Assembly (NCBI RefSeq): GCF_021474405.1
Contig: NZ_JAKEIO010000087.1
Coordinates: 1-32,438, forward strand
Direction of reading: 5' to 3'
Length of the DNA stretch: 32,438 nucleotides
From: [Streptosporangium] indianense
GTDB taxonomy: Bacteria > Actinomycetota > Actinomycetes > Streptomycetales > Streptomycetaceae
Part shown: positions 16,494-24,311 of the stretch, one piece after another
Position numbering within the stretch: position 1 is the stretch's first letter
Layout of the letters: each line of letters starts with the position of its first letter
The notes under the pieces: generated by a model
The model's database searches: none
Told to the model about the DNA's origin: nothing
The model's input: only the letters and a program-made list of their open reading frames with translations
Position numbers and translations under genes: made by a program

Positions 16494-16572
16494 TTCTCTA
16501 TGTTGACATCCTTCGATTCAGAGTGCAATGTTGCATCGACAGACATCAATGCAACCCGTTGGGAGTCGTGCC
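16494..16572. promoter_or_regulatory. Divergent arsR-arsI promoter/operator region
   Basis: It contains the perfect palindrome TGCAATGTTGCA (16524-16535) and an overlapping pair TTGCAT (16531-16536) / ATGCAA (16549-16554). These are good candidates for ArsR operator sites because the region is short, AT-richer than its surroundings, and lies between both start codons. No binding has been shown. Confidence 0.55.
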
Positions 16573-17046
16573 ATGTCTCGTGCTCAGCTCGCCCTTCGTG
16601 TCAGCGACCTGGAAGCGTCGATCACCTTCTACTCGAAGCTGTTCGGCACCGAACCGGCCAAGCGGCGTGAGGGCTACGCCAACTTCGCCATCACGGAGCC
16701 CCCGCTCAAGCTCGTCCTGATCGAGGGGCGGCCCGGCGAGGAGACCCGCCTGGACCACCTCGGTGTCGAGGTCGAGTCCACCGAGCAGGTCGGCGCCGCC
16801 ACCTCTCGCCTCAAGGACGCCGGCCTGGCCACCTTCGAGGAGAACGACACGTCCTGCTGCTACGCCCTCCAGGACAAGGTCTGGGTCCACGGCCCCGGCC
16901 GGGAGCCCTGGGAGGTCTACGTCGTGAAGGCCGACGCCGACAGGCTCGGCAAGAGCGCCGATCCCGACGCCGCCGGGGACGCCTGCTGCACCGGTCAGGC
17001 GACCGTGGGGGATGCGACGGCCGCCGGATGCGCATGCGGGCAGTGA
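16573..17046 (+). CDS. arsI: ArsI/CadI-type VOC-family protein (C-As lyase-like)
   Basis: 157 residues from the ATG at 16573 (GGGAG upstream). It begins SRAQLALRVSDLEASITFY and has GYANFAITEPPLKLVL, LDHLGVEVE, DTSCCYALQDKVWVHGPG and EPWEVYVV. The vicinal C95-C96 pair corresponds to the substrate-thiolate pair described for ArsI organoarsenical lyases. H62 and E114 fit two of the three Fe(II) ligands, while the first ligand position is Gln5, as I remember for mycobacterial CadI. The Cys-rich tail (DACCTG, GCACG) may also bind metal. Likely role is arsenic or cadmium response or demethylation, regulated by the divergent ArsR. Confidence 0.88.
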   Translation: MSRAQLALRVSDLEASITFYSKLFGTEPAKRREGYANFAITEPPLKLVLIEGRPGEETRLDHLGVEVESTEQVGAATSRLKDAGLATFEENDTSCCYALQDKVWVHGPGREPWEVYVVKADADRLGKSADPDAAGDACCTGQATVGDATAAGCACGQ

Positions 17047-17105
17047 GGTGAACGGCCCCGCGGCATGGGTCCCGTACGGCGAGCACTCCGCTGCCCGCGG
17101 CTTGA

Positions 17106-17668
17106 TCAGAGCAGTTCGGCGGTCTCGCGGGGGTCGTCGGAGGTGATGCGGTCGACGAGGCGTCGTGCCTGTTCCTCGGCGGGGACGTCTGGGGTGACGG
17201 GGAGGTCGAAGGTGAAGCCGGGGCCGTGGGGTGGTGTCTTCCGGCGGCTGGTGAAGTACACCTCCACCCCTTCCGGCTCCTCGCGCCTCGGCTCCACTCG
17301 GTCCACCACGCAGTCCCAGCGCTCGAACCAGCCGCTGTGCACGAGCTCTTGGGTGACGAGCCGGGCGACCGTGTCCACGGGCTCCTCCCATGCCGTGTCC
17401 GCGGCGGCGCGCGCCAGTTCCGCGTCGTACTGAGCGGCGTCGAAGTGGACGTCCGCGGGGACGGGCACCCGGATGTCGTTCGTGTTCTGCCAGGACGACC
17501 ACCTAACCACTCCCTGCGCGAGCAGCTCGACATCCCGCCGGGGTGGATCCCGGCCAGCACGTCCCGTCCGTCGATCAGCGGACGCACCTCCGCCCACTGG
17601 TCGATGGCCAGAGGGTGGGGGATCACGTGCCGCAGGGCCAGCGTGCTGATCCGGGTGGGGGTGGTCAT
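17106..17668 (-). pseudogene. Conserved hypothetical, internally deleted/frameshifted
   Basis: From the ATG at 17668 the frame gives TTPTRISTLALRHVIPHPLA and then PLIDGRDVLAGIHPGG. After CSRREWL, protein-like sequence is found only in a different frame (VPVPADVHFDAAQYDAEL, EEPVDTVARLVTQEL, WFERWDCVVDRVEPRREEPE) that ends at 17106. Both halves look like one family of uncharacterised Streptomyces proteins, and a segment between them appears to be missing around 17510. No function is known. Confidence 0.6.
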
Positions 17669-17792
17669 GCCGTGCATCATCACCGAGCTCGGCGTGTGCC
17701 GAAATCGGGTATCGGGAGGACGAGAGAACCCCTACCGGGAGCCTTACGGCGGACCACCCCGGGCCATCCCGACCAGCCCTTGAACGGCGGCT

Positions 17793-17965
17793 TCAGAGCG
17801 GAAGGTCGTCCGGGAGGACCGAAAGGCCTTGTGACGGCCCGACGGGCGTACGGCCCGGAAGTCGCGTCGGTCGAGGGTGAGGATCGCGTCCGTGTCGTAG
17901 TCGGCGGCCAGCGCCACGGTCACCGCGTCGGCGAGGCCGAGGCCCACCGCGTGGTAGCGGACACG
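17793..17965 (-). pseudogene. PIN-domain (VapC-like) protein, C-terminal remnant
   Basis: GLGLADAVTVALAADYDTDA followed by ILTLDRRDFRAVRP is the end of a VapC-type PIN RNase domain, with conserved acidic residues (LADA, D-R-R-D-F). The expected ending VLPDDLPL plus stop (17793) is present only after correcting a one-base loss near 17822. The N-terminal half with the first catalytic Asp is missing, and no antitoxin gene is seen. Non-functional. Confidence 0.55.
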
Positions 17966-18037
17966 GACGGACTGTGCGGCGCCCAGGTGGCTCTCCGTGG
18001 CCCCGTCCGGGTGTCGGACGGGGCCCACGGGTGGGAC

Positions 18038-18089
18038 GTGGCTCAGTCCAGGTCCCTCTGGCCGTGGCTCAGTCCAGGTCCCTCTGGCC
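18038..18089 (+). repeat. 26-bp perfect tandem duplication at the MFS gene end
   Basis: Bases 18038-18063 and 18064-18089 are identical. The unit contains the MFS stop codon and its last five codons, so one extra copy of the gene end lies just downstream of the true stop. Confidence 0.9.
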
Positions 18090-19481
18090 GCGGATGGAGC
18101 TCGTCCACATGGCCAGCGGGGTCAGGAAGCCGACGGCGACGATCAGCCAGAGGGCGCCTCGGCTGCCGAGGAGGGTGCCGGCGACGCCGGCGGTCAGGGC
18201 GCCGACGGGGACCGCCCCCCACGAGACGAAGCGGACGGTGGCCATGACGCGCGGCAGGAGCTCCGGCGGGGTGACCGTCTGGCGGTGGGTGCGGGCGAGG
18301 ACGCTGAGCACCACCGCCGCCGCGCCGACGCCCACGTTGCCGAGGGCGAACAGGAGCAGGCTCCAGCCGCTGCCGGCCAGCGGCAGCAGGAGGGCGGCGC
18401 AGGCGCCGGCCAGGGTCGAGTAGAGGATCGTGCGGGCGCTGCCGAAGCGGTTGGCCAGAGTGGTGGTGACGGCGGCCCCGATGAAGCTGCCCAGTCCCTC
18501 GGTGGCGATCAGGACACCGACGAGGCTCGCCGGAGCGTCGAGCGTCCTGATCAGGAAGACGGGGATGAGCGCCATGAGCGCGCCGAGGGTGAAGTTCACC
18601 AGGGTCGCCGCGGCCGCGCACAGCCGGATGACCTTGTGGCGGACGACGAAGTGCCAGCCCTCCTTGATGAGCGCCAGTGTGGATTCGCGCTCGGCCTGCG
18701 GCGACGTCGGCATCGCAGGTCTCGGCAGGCTGCGCAGAAGCACCGCCGAGACGAGGTAGCTGACCGCGTCGAAGACCAGGCTGACGGCCGCGCCGCACAG
18801 CTGGACCAGCACACCGCCCACCGCCGGGCCGCCCATCTGGGTGGCCGCGGCGGAGCCCGAGGTGAGGCTGTTGCGCGCGGTCAGCTCCTCCTTGCTGACG
18901 ATCGACGGCAGGAAGGTGGAGTTGCCGACGTCGAACACCACCGTCGCCAGGCCCACGACCAGGGCCACGACGACGAGTTGCGCCAGGTGCAGGACGCCGA
19001 GGAGGGCCGCGACGGGCACCGACAGGACCGCGACGGCCCTGATGACGTCCATGGCCACCTGGGTGCCGCGCAGCGGCAGGCGCTGGACGATGACGCCCGC
19101 GGGCAGGCCGATCGCGATCCAGGCGGCGTACTGGGCCGCCGGGAGGAGGCTGACTTCAAAACTCGACGCGTGTAGAACGCTGACGGCAAGAAGGGGCAGG
19201 GCGACTGTGGTGACCGCGTCGCCGACACCGCTGATCGTCGTCGCGCTCCAGAACCGCCAGAAGAGGGATGCCCCCTTCGCGGAACCCTTCGGGTCCTGCA
19301 CCGACGGATCTTGTACCGGCCGATTCTGTCCCGACCGATCCTGTACCGACGGATCTTGTACTGACCGGCCCTGTTCCGACGGATCTTGTACCGACCCGCT
19401 CGCCGCGTCCTGTGGCGACCCCTCCGCCGTCCGGCTGGTGTCTGATGAGCCATCAGATCTGGTCGTCTGGTCGGCCGTCAC
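18069..19481 (-). CDS. MFS exporter with VQDP-repeat N-terminus
   Basis: A 470-residue protein starting at GTG with GGAGG ten bases upstream. About 70 hydrophilic N-terminal residues carry seven imperfect pentapeptides of the type S-V-Q-D-P. Then come about 12 membrane segments of an EntS-like/MFS_3 drug or siderophore exporter (LFWRFWSATTISGVGDAVTT is the typical first helix, followed by LPLRGTQVAMDVIRAVAVLS and RNSLTSGSAAATQMGGPAVG). It is probably the export or self-resistance gene of the cluster to its right. The LuxR regulator gene lies 133 bases upstream on the same strand. The intergenic stretch 19482-19614 is AT-richer and may hold its promoter. Confidence 0.88.
   Translation of the reverse strand: MTADQTTRSDGSSDTSRTAEGSPQDAASGSVQDPSEQGRSVQDPSVQDRSGQNRPVQDPSVQDPKGSAKGASLFWRFWSATTISGVGDAVTTVALPLLAVSVLHASSFEVSLLPAAQYAAWIAIGLPAGVIVQRLPLRGTQVAMDVIRAVAVLSVPVAALLGVLHLAQLVVVALVVGLATVVFDVGNSTFLPSIVSKEELTARNSLTSGSAAATQMGGPAVGGVLVQLCGAAVSLVFDAVSYLVSAVLLRSLPRPAMPTSPQAERESTLALIKEGWHFVVRHKVIRLCAAAATLVNFTLGALMALIPVFLIRTLDAPASLVGVLIATEGLGSFIGAAVTTTLANRFGSARTILYSTLAGACAALLLPLAGSGWSLLLFALGNVGVGAAAVVLSVLARTHRQTVTPPELLPRVMATVRFVSWGAVPVGALTAGVAGTLLGSRGALWLIVAVGFLTPLAMWTSSIRGQRDLD
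19294..19398 (+). repeat. 15-bp minisatellite (7 units) inside the MFS gene
   Basis: Seven successive 15-base units with the frame TCTTGTACCGACGGA-like are seen. They keep the reading frame and encode the SVQDP/SVQDR/SGQNR/PVQDP pentapeptides. Units differ at a few positions. Copy-number change would not shift the frame. Confidence 0.85.
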
Positions 19482-19614
19482 CGGTCCCCAACCTCCATGA
19501 GAATCACAGCAATCGCAGCATGTGCGGCAATTGCAGGTCGTGCACAGCTTGCCGGAATCGCCGATTTTGCTGACTTTTTATGCTTCGAGCGTTGCGGATA
19601 TTGCATGATCGATG

Positions 19615-20673
19615 TCAGCTCGCGTTTTCCCCGACCATGTCGTCGGCGTTCCCGTCGAGCAAACCCGAGTTGGCGATGAAGACGCCCAACTGGCAGCGGC
19701 TGCGCGCTCCGAACGTTTCGTAGATCTTGGAGATATGGCTGCGACAGGTCCGCACGCTCAACCCCATACGGCGGGCGATGGTTTCGTCCGTCTCACCGTC
19801 GGCGAGCAGTTTGATGATGGACAGGCGGACACCCGAGAGCAGGACCTGCACATCGGGGGCGCGGTTCTGGGCGGGGAAGGGAGTTCCGAGGAGCCAGGCC
19901 CGCTCGAAGATGCCGACCAGGAATTCCACTATGGCCGGCTGATAGATGGCGAGGGCGACCTCGCGATCGCTGCGGGCCGGGATGAAGGCGACCTTGCGGT
20001 CGAAGATGATGAGGCGCTCGGCGAATTCCTCGAGGCTGCGGACCTGTCCGCCGTGCTTGGTCACCTGGTTGACGTAGCGCCTGGTGGCCGGGCTGAAACG
20101 GGCGGAATGCTGGTAGACCGTGCGCATCCGGATGCCGCGGTCCAGCATGTCCTTGGTGGCCGACCAGGCCGATTCCAGACTCTCCGCGCTGCGGCCTCCG
20201 CCCGGCTGGGCGGTGAGGACCTCCTCCTGGCACCGTGCGGCGGCCCGCTCCAGCTCGGCGTTGATGGCGTCGTGGCCGACCAGGGTGACGAACTCCAGGT
20301 TCCGGTCGGAGCCGGCGACCGCCTCGGTGTAGGCGACCTGGTACTTGCCGAGGTCGGCACGGAGCCGGAACGCCTCGCGCTCCAGGGTCTCGATCTGCCG
20401 GTCCAGCGGTGCGAGGAGTCTCGACGCCGCATGGCGTGGAGTGGAGACGCTGAAGGTCTCTCCGTCCTGGTGGACCGGAACCAGCAGGTTGTAGCGGCAC
20501 AGCTTCTCGACGGCGGCGGCTGTGCGTTCCCTGTTCCAGCCGAGCGTTTCGCTCAAACCGCCCAGTCGTACCTGCCTCTGACGGACCGCGAGGGAATACA
20601 CGCGCTCCGGATCCGCCTCGTCTTCTGACGTGGCATCAGCAATTGCTATTTGTTTGAGTGGTGAATTACTCAC
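19615..20673 (-). CDS. LuxR-type transcriptional regulator
   Basis: 352 residues from the GTG at 20673, chosen because GGAGGGGG lies upstream at a suitable distance; the frame is open to 20856, with an ATG at 20715. The N-terminal part (VYSLAVRQRQVRLGGLSETL, then GWNRERTAAAVEKLCRYNLL) is a TrmB-like winged helix, and a coiled region (IETLEREAFRLRADLGKYQV) follows. The C-terminus is a LuxR HTH (LADGETDETIARRMGLSVRT, SHISKIYETFGARS). No receiver domain is present. Such TrmB/LuxR hybrids are common regulators of Streptomyces clusters. Its position between exporter and biosynthetic operon makes it the likely cluster regulator. Confidence 0.88.
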   Translation of the reverse strand: MSNSPLKQIAIADATSEDEADPERVYSLAVRQRQVRLGGLSETLGWNRERTAAAVEKLCRYNLLVPVHQDGETFSVSTPRHAASRLLAPLDRQIETLEREAFRLRADLGKYQVAYTEAVAGSDRNLEFVTLVGHDAINAELERAAARCQEEVLTAQPGGGRSAESLESAWSATKDMLDRGIRMRTVYQHSARFSPATRRYVNQVTKHGGQVRSLEEFAERLIIFDRKVAFIPARSDREVALAIYQPAIVEFLVGIFERAWLLGTPFPAQNRAPDVQVLLSGVRLSIIKLLADGETDETIARRMGLSVRTCRSHISKIYETFGARSRCQLGVFIANSGLLDGNADDMVGENAS

Positions 20674-20974
20674 ACTGTCCCCCTCCGCGCTGACACGCGC
20701 AAGCAGACCAGCCATCGTGGCCCTCGATGGACTGGCCCCTGTCTCCACACGAGGATTTGCGGACGACGGACCTGGCCACATCACAGGATCCCTGCTGCGC
20801 CCCCCGGAATTGCCGTCGCCGCACCCGCCGCATTCAGTCACTGCCGAATTAGGCAAGTGGAGAGAAGCGTATGGTCCCTACAGGCACTCGGCAGTACGGT
20901 TTTGAGACACAGTTCAAGCCAGGACGATTGAATTTGGCCCTATCGCGCGGGGGTTGCGGACACCGCCCGGCGGG
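20674..20974. other. 301-bp gap upstream of the LuxR gene
   Basis: No gene is supported. The stretch must hold the LuxR promoter and the end of the minus-strand biosynthetic operon. I see no strong hairpin after the BFD-like gene, so read-through from the operon into the regulator is possible. Confidence 0.5.
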
Positions 20975-21169
20975 TCAGGCGCGGGTGGCGGAATCCGTCC
21001 AGGCGATGAGGTCCTCGACTTCCATCACACAGTCCCCGCAGCCGGATCCGGCGCCCGTCTCGTCACGCACCGCCGCCGGGTCCCGATGGCCCGCCCGGAT
21101 CGCCGCCATGATCTCGCTCTCGGGCACCCGCGCGCACAGGCAGATCAGCGGATCGTCACGGTCGGACAC
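20975..21169 (-). CDS. BFD-like [2Fe-2S] ferredoxin domain protein
   Basis: A 64-residue protein starting at GTG. C10-x-C12 and C44-x-x-C47 (ICLCARV and GSGCGDC) form the four-cysteine arrangement of bacterioferritin-associated-ferredoxin-type domains, together with the helix VPESEIMAAIRAG. It overlaps the end of the HAD gene by 14 bases and is the last gene of the operon. It could pass electrons to the AurF-type oxygenase of the divergent unit; that is inference. Stand-alone BFD proteins also act in iron release. Confidence 0.88.
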   Translation of the reverse strand: MSDRDDPLICLCARVPESEIMAAIRAGHRDPAAVRDETGAGSGCGDCVMEVEDLIAWTDSATRA

Positions 21170-21830
21170 CGTCGCCCAGTCCTTCCGCCCAGCGGACGAG
21201 TTCGGCGTCGGCGAGCGAGGAGGCCAGCCAGTCGTGGTCCAGCGCTGCGCCCGGCAGGGAGGGCACCGTGACGACGTAGAGGCCCGCCGCCCGGGCCGAC
21301 GCGATGCCGGTGGCGGAGTCCTCGAAAGCGACCGAGCGGCCCGGAACGGCGCCCAGTGCCTCGCACGCCACCAGATAGAGATCGGGCGCCGGCTTGGCCG
21401 TGGTCACCTCGTCGGCCGCGAAGGACACCGGGAAGTAATCGGCGAGGCCGGAGGAGGTGAGCGCGGTGTCGAGCAGTTCCCGCGGGGAGTTGCTGGCGAC
21501 CGCCACCGGGAGGGCCGCGGCGCACCGCTTGACGAGTTCGGCGGCGCCTGGCAGCGCGTCGGCCCCCTGTGCCAGCTCCTCGCGTACCAGGCCGAGCAGT
21601 TCGGCGGCGAGCTCGCGGCCGGCTCCGGGGCGGCCGAAGTACTCGGCCATCGCCTCGCCCGCGCCCTGCAACGTACGACCGATGACCAGGGCCTTCTGCT
21701 CCGGTCCGAAGTCGTGGCCGTGGGCGGCGAAGATCTTGGTCTCGGCCCTGGTCCAGCAGACCTCGGTGTCGACCAGGAGTCCGTCGCAGTCGAAGACGAC
21801 GGCCTGCGGGGCGGGGGGAAGGGCGCTCAC
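21156..21830 (-). CDS. HAD-superfamily phosphatase (beta-phosphoglucomutase-like)
   Basis: 224 residues from the GTG at 21830, which overlaps the NDK-like stop by 4 bases. HAD motif I is VVFDCDGLLVDTE (nucleophile D14, acid D16), motif II is VAVASNSPRELL, motif III Lys is in TTAKPAPDLY, and motif IV is VAFEDSATGIASA. The helical cap between motifs I and II is type C1, as in phosphoglycolate phosphatase and beta-PGM relatives. Acts on a small phosphorylated metabolite, not identified. In this cluster it may remove a phosphate placed by another enzyme. Confidence 0.93.
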   Translation of the reverse strand: MSALPPAPQAVVFDCDGLLVDTEVCWTRAETKIFAAHGHDFGPEQKALVIGRTLQGAGEAMAEYFGRPGAGRELAAELLGLVREELAQGADALPGAAELVKRCAAALPVAVASNSPRELLDTALTSSGLADYFPVSFAADEVTTAKPAPDLYLVACEALGAVPGRSVAFEDSATGIASARAAGLYVVTVPSLPGAALDHDWLASSLADAELVRWAEGLGDGVRP

Positions 21831-22813
21831 TCTTCGTTCCTCCAGTCGGCGGCCGCGGCGGTGGCGAGCAGCGGCGCGACACCCGGTTCGTTGCAGTCGA
21901 TCCATTCTGTCAGCACCGACAGGACGTCCCAGCGGGCGGCGCCCGGGGGCAACTCCGTGTCGCTCAGGGCCGTCAGCCAGTGCCGGACCGCGTCGCGCGA
22001 GTGGTGTTCGCGGGCGAGCGCGCCCCACCGGTCGGTGCGCCCGGCGAGCCGGCCGAGGCTCGCCTCCGCCGCCAGGTCGTGCAGCGGGACGTCCTGCTCC
22101 AGCTCGGCGACCAGGCTCCGGGCCGGGCACGGCTGTCCCTCGGCGGGCGGGCTCTGCGTGAGCGCCGCGCGCAGCCAGGCGGTGCCCGTGCGGTAGGTGA
22201 ACAGCCGCAACTCCCGGACCAGGTCGGCCGGTTCGTCAGGGGTGTGGACGAAGTTGAACAGCCCGTTGACCCGGCCGAAGCGGGTGCGCAGGTCACGGCC
22301 GTGCGCGGAGGCGGGATCGGCCGCTCCCTTGGCGGCGGTCAGCCGTACGCTCGCGGGAAGGCCGGATCCCGCTCTGCGGGTGTCACGCAGCAGGACGAGC
22401 GCGGACGGACCGGAGCCCAGCAGGTGGTCGACCACCGCGATGCGCTGCCGTGAGGCGGCGTTGAACTGATAGCGCCAGATCTCCCTGGTCAGCACCGGGT
22501 CGAAGGCGAACGGCCGGGCCGCGAAGGGCTTCCAGCCCTCCTCCTCCAGGATGTCCAGTACCCGCGGGCCGCGCCGGCCGGCCAGGGCGTCCGGCTTGAG
22601 GACCACGAAGGTGTTCGCGTGCAGCCAGGCCCGCTCGCTGGGGGAGCCGAACAGTTCCAGCCCCTCCCGCGCGTAGGTGTCCAGGCGGTACAGGTCCCGC
22701 TTGCGCGGGTCCACGGTCAGGGAGTCGAACGCCCGCGGCAGGACGGCCGAGCGGGTCGTGCCCGGCACGTGGAGGTCCGCCGGGGCCGGGGCGGCGGTGG
22801 TCGTCGTGGTCAC
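21827..22813 (-). CDS. Nucleoside-diphosphate-kinase-like domain protein
   Basis: A 328-residue protein starting at GTG, overlapping both neighbours by 4 bases. The NDK fold is visible at residues 68-205: NTFVVLKPDALAGRRGP corresponds to the first NDK strand with K73-P74-D75, and GLFNFVHTPDEPADLVREL corresponds to the catalytic N-x-x-H-G-S-D region with H190. The domain is preceded by about 65 residues and followed by a helical domain of about 120 residues (LVAELEQDVPLHDLAAEASL, WDVLSVLTEWIDCNEPG) with no counterpart in ordinary NDK (about 140 residues). It may transfer a phosphate or nucleotide to a pathway intermediate; substrate unknown. Confidence 0.8.
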   Translation of the reverse strand: MTTTTTAAPAPADLHVPGTTRSAVLPRAFDSLTVDPRKRDLYRLDTYAREGLELFGSPSERAWLHANTFVVLKPDALAGRRGPRVLDILEEEGWKPFAARPFAFDPVLTREIWRYQFNAASRQRIAVVDHLLGSGPSALVLLRDTRRAGSGLPASVRLTAAKGAADPASAHGRDLRTRFGRVNGLFNFVHTPDEPADLVRELRLFTYRTGTAWLRAALTQSPPAEGQPCPARSLVAELEQDVPLHDLAAEASLGRLAGRTDRWGALAREHHSRDAVRHWLTALSDTELPPGAARWDVLSVLTEWIDCNEPGVAPLLATAAAADWRNEE

Positions 22814-23583
22814 CTGTCCTCTTTCCCGGCGGTCGCGGCACCGCCGCCGATGAGCTTCAGCACGGTCCGGCAGGCGGGGCGCTGCGGGTTCACCAGATGC
22901 ATGTGGCGTGCGCCGGGCACGGACACCGTTGTCAGCCGTGGTCCGTCCTGCGGCCAGTGGTCCAGCTGGTGGCGGGTGAGTTCCGCCGGCACGGCCTGGT
23001 CCTCCAGTGCGCTCACCACCGTGACGGAGGCCGCGTCGGCCGGCGCGAGCACGGGCGTCGCCTCCCGGTGGGTCCCGCCGGTGGCGAGGTGTGCGGCCAG
23101 GAAGACGTCGACGGCTCCCTCACCGACCCCGAGGCGGGCCGCTTCGGCGAGGTCGGTCACCGGGGCGAGCAGCACGACGCGGGCCCCGCGGGCCTGCCCC
23201 TGGAGGGCGGCGAGCAGCAGATGGGCGCCCGCGGAGTGGCCCACGAGCACGGCGCCGTCCCAGGTGCCGTCCTTCTGCCCGAGCAGGTGCAGGGCGGCCC
23301 GGCAGTCCTCGGCGGCACCCGGCCAGGCCCCGCCGTCCCAGCTCGGCCGGTACTCCAGCACGGCGACCCGGTGGCCGAGTTCGGCCAGGGCGAACGCCAG
23401 CGGTTCCAGATCCTGCGCCGTACGGTCGTGCCGCCAGAAACCGCCGTGCACCAGCACCACCGGCGCGGCCTGGGGGATCTCGGCGACGGGCGCGTCACCG
23501 TCCTCCGGTTCCGCCGGCCCGTACAGGTCGATGCGCTGCCACCCGGACGTCCCGTACCGGAGGTGGCCGAAAGCCGTGCTCAC
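22810..23583 (-). CDS. Alpha/beta hydrolase (arylformamidase/esterase-like)
   Basis: 257 residues from the GTG at 23583 (GTGA overlap with the upstream gene). VVLVHGGFWR near residue 42 is the oxyanion loop typical of the kynurenine-formamidase/carboxylesterase group. VGHSAGAHLLLAAL holds nucleophile S117. VVSALEDQAVP gives the likely acid, and PGARHMHLVNP the catalytic His. No signal peptide. It could hydrolyse an ester, formamide or peptide bond of a cluster intermediate; the reaction is not determined. Confidence 0.9.
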   Translation of the reverse strand: MSTAFGHLRYGTSGWQRIDLYGPAEPEDGDAPVAEIPQAAPVVLVHGGFWRHDRTAQDLEPLAFALAELGHRVAVLEYRPSWDGGAWPGAAEDCRAALHLLGQKDGTWDGAVLVGHSAGAHLLLAALQGQARGARVVLLAPVTDLAEAARLGVGEGAVDVFLAAHLATGGTHREATPVLAPADAASVTVVSALEDQAVPAELTRHQLDHWPQDGPRLTTVSVPGARHMHLVNPQRPACRTVLKLIGGGAATAGKEDR

Positions 23584-24311
23584 AGGAGGCCGAACGCTTC
23601 GAGTCGCGACAGCCAGTGGTGCATGCGCTCGTCGGACATGCGCACCTCGGCCCGGCGCTCGGCGGACTCCTCGGCGGCGCCCAGGCGGTACCAGACGGTC
23701 CCGTCGTCGCGGCGGATCATGAAGGCGCGCTGCTTGCGGGCGGGGCTCTGGATCATCAGCGAGATCGTCTCGGGCTCGGTGATGGTGGTGTGCAGCTGCT
23801 CGTGGTCGAGGGTGATGCACCGGCCCGCCGGCTCCTCGCGCACGAAGTACGGCCAGAAGCGGGAGACGTCGGCGCTCTCGTCGAGCGGCTGGTCGGTCGC
23901 GTACAGGGTGTGCTGGTACGCGCCGTGCAGGATGTAGGCGGTGAAGCTGTAGCGGTGGTTGTGGACCCGCTCGTACTGGTCGGTGTTGGCGAGCCGGAGC
24001 CGGATGCGCAGGCCCTTGTCCTGGTCGTCCCAGATCACGATCTTGTCGTCGAGCGCGTGGCACTCGAACTTCTCGCGCAGTTCCGGGGTGCGCAACGCGC
24101 GGCCCACGAGGGTGCGCAGCAGCGCCCGGTCGTCGCCGAGCCGGCGGGCGATCGCCTCGGTGATCTCCGCCGCCGCCTCCAGGTCGTCCCAGCGCACCTT
24201 GGGAAGCGAGGCCATGAGCGCCTCGGCCTTGGCGATGTCCTGCTCGGAGGGCGCGGTCAGCAGGATCGACGGGGTGGGATCCAGCAGGTCGTCGCCGGGG
24301 CGGGTCACCAT
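23580..24311 (-). CDS. Cupin-like protein B (paralogue of the upstream gene)
   Basis: A 243-residue protein. The ATG at 24311 shares one base with the stop of the previous gene (TGATG); a GTG one codon earlier is possible. A helical N-terminus is followed by a double-stranded beta-helix region with RVHNHRYSFTAYILHGAYQH (H117, H119) and LDHEQLHTTITEPETISLMI (H174), the expected spacing of cupin metal ligands, then a strand with DDGTVWYRLG. It aligns by eye along its whole length with the next gene upstream. Possibly an Fe(II) dioxygenase, isomerase or sensor; no substrate can be named. Confidence 0.78.
   Translation of the reverse strand: MVTRPGDDLLDPTPSILLTAPSEQDIAKAEALMASLPKVRWDDLEAAAEITEAIARRLGDDRALLRTLVGRALRTPELREKFECHALDDKIVIWDDQDKGLRIRLRLANTDQYERVHNHRYSFTAYILHGAYQHTLYATDQPLDESADVSRFWPYFVREEPAGRCITLDHEQLHTTITEPETISLMIQSPARKQRAFMIRRDDGTVWYRLGAAEESAERRAEVRMSDERMHHWLSRLEAFGLL

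Noticed and set aside
19294..19398. CRISPR-like array
   Set aside because: The 15-base units are contiguous, have no spacers, and keep the MFS reading frame.
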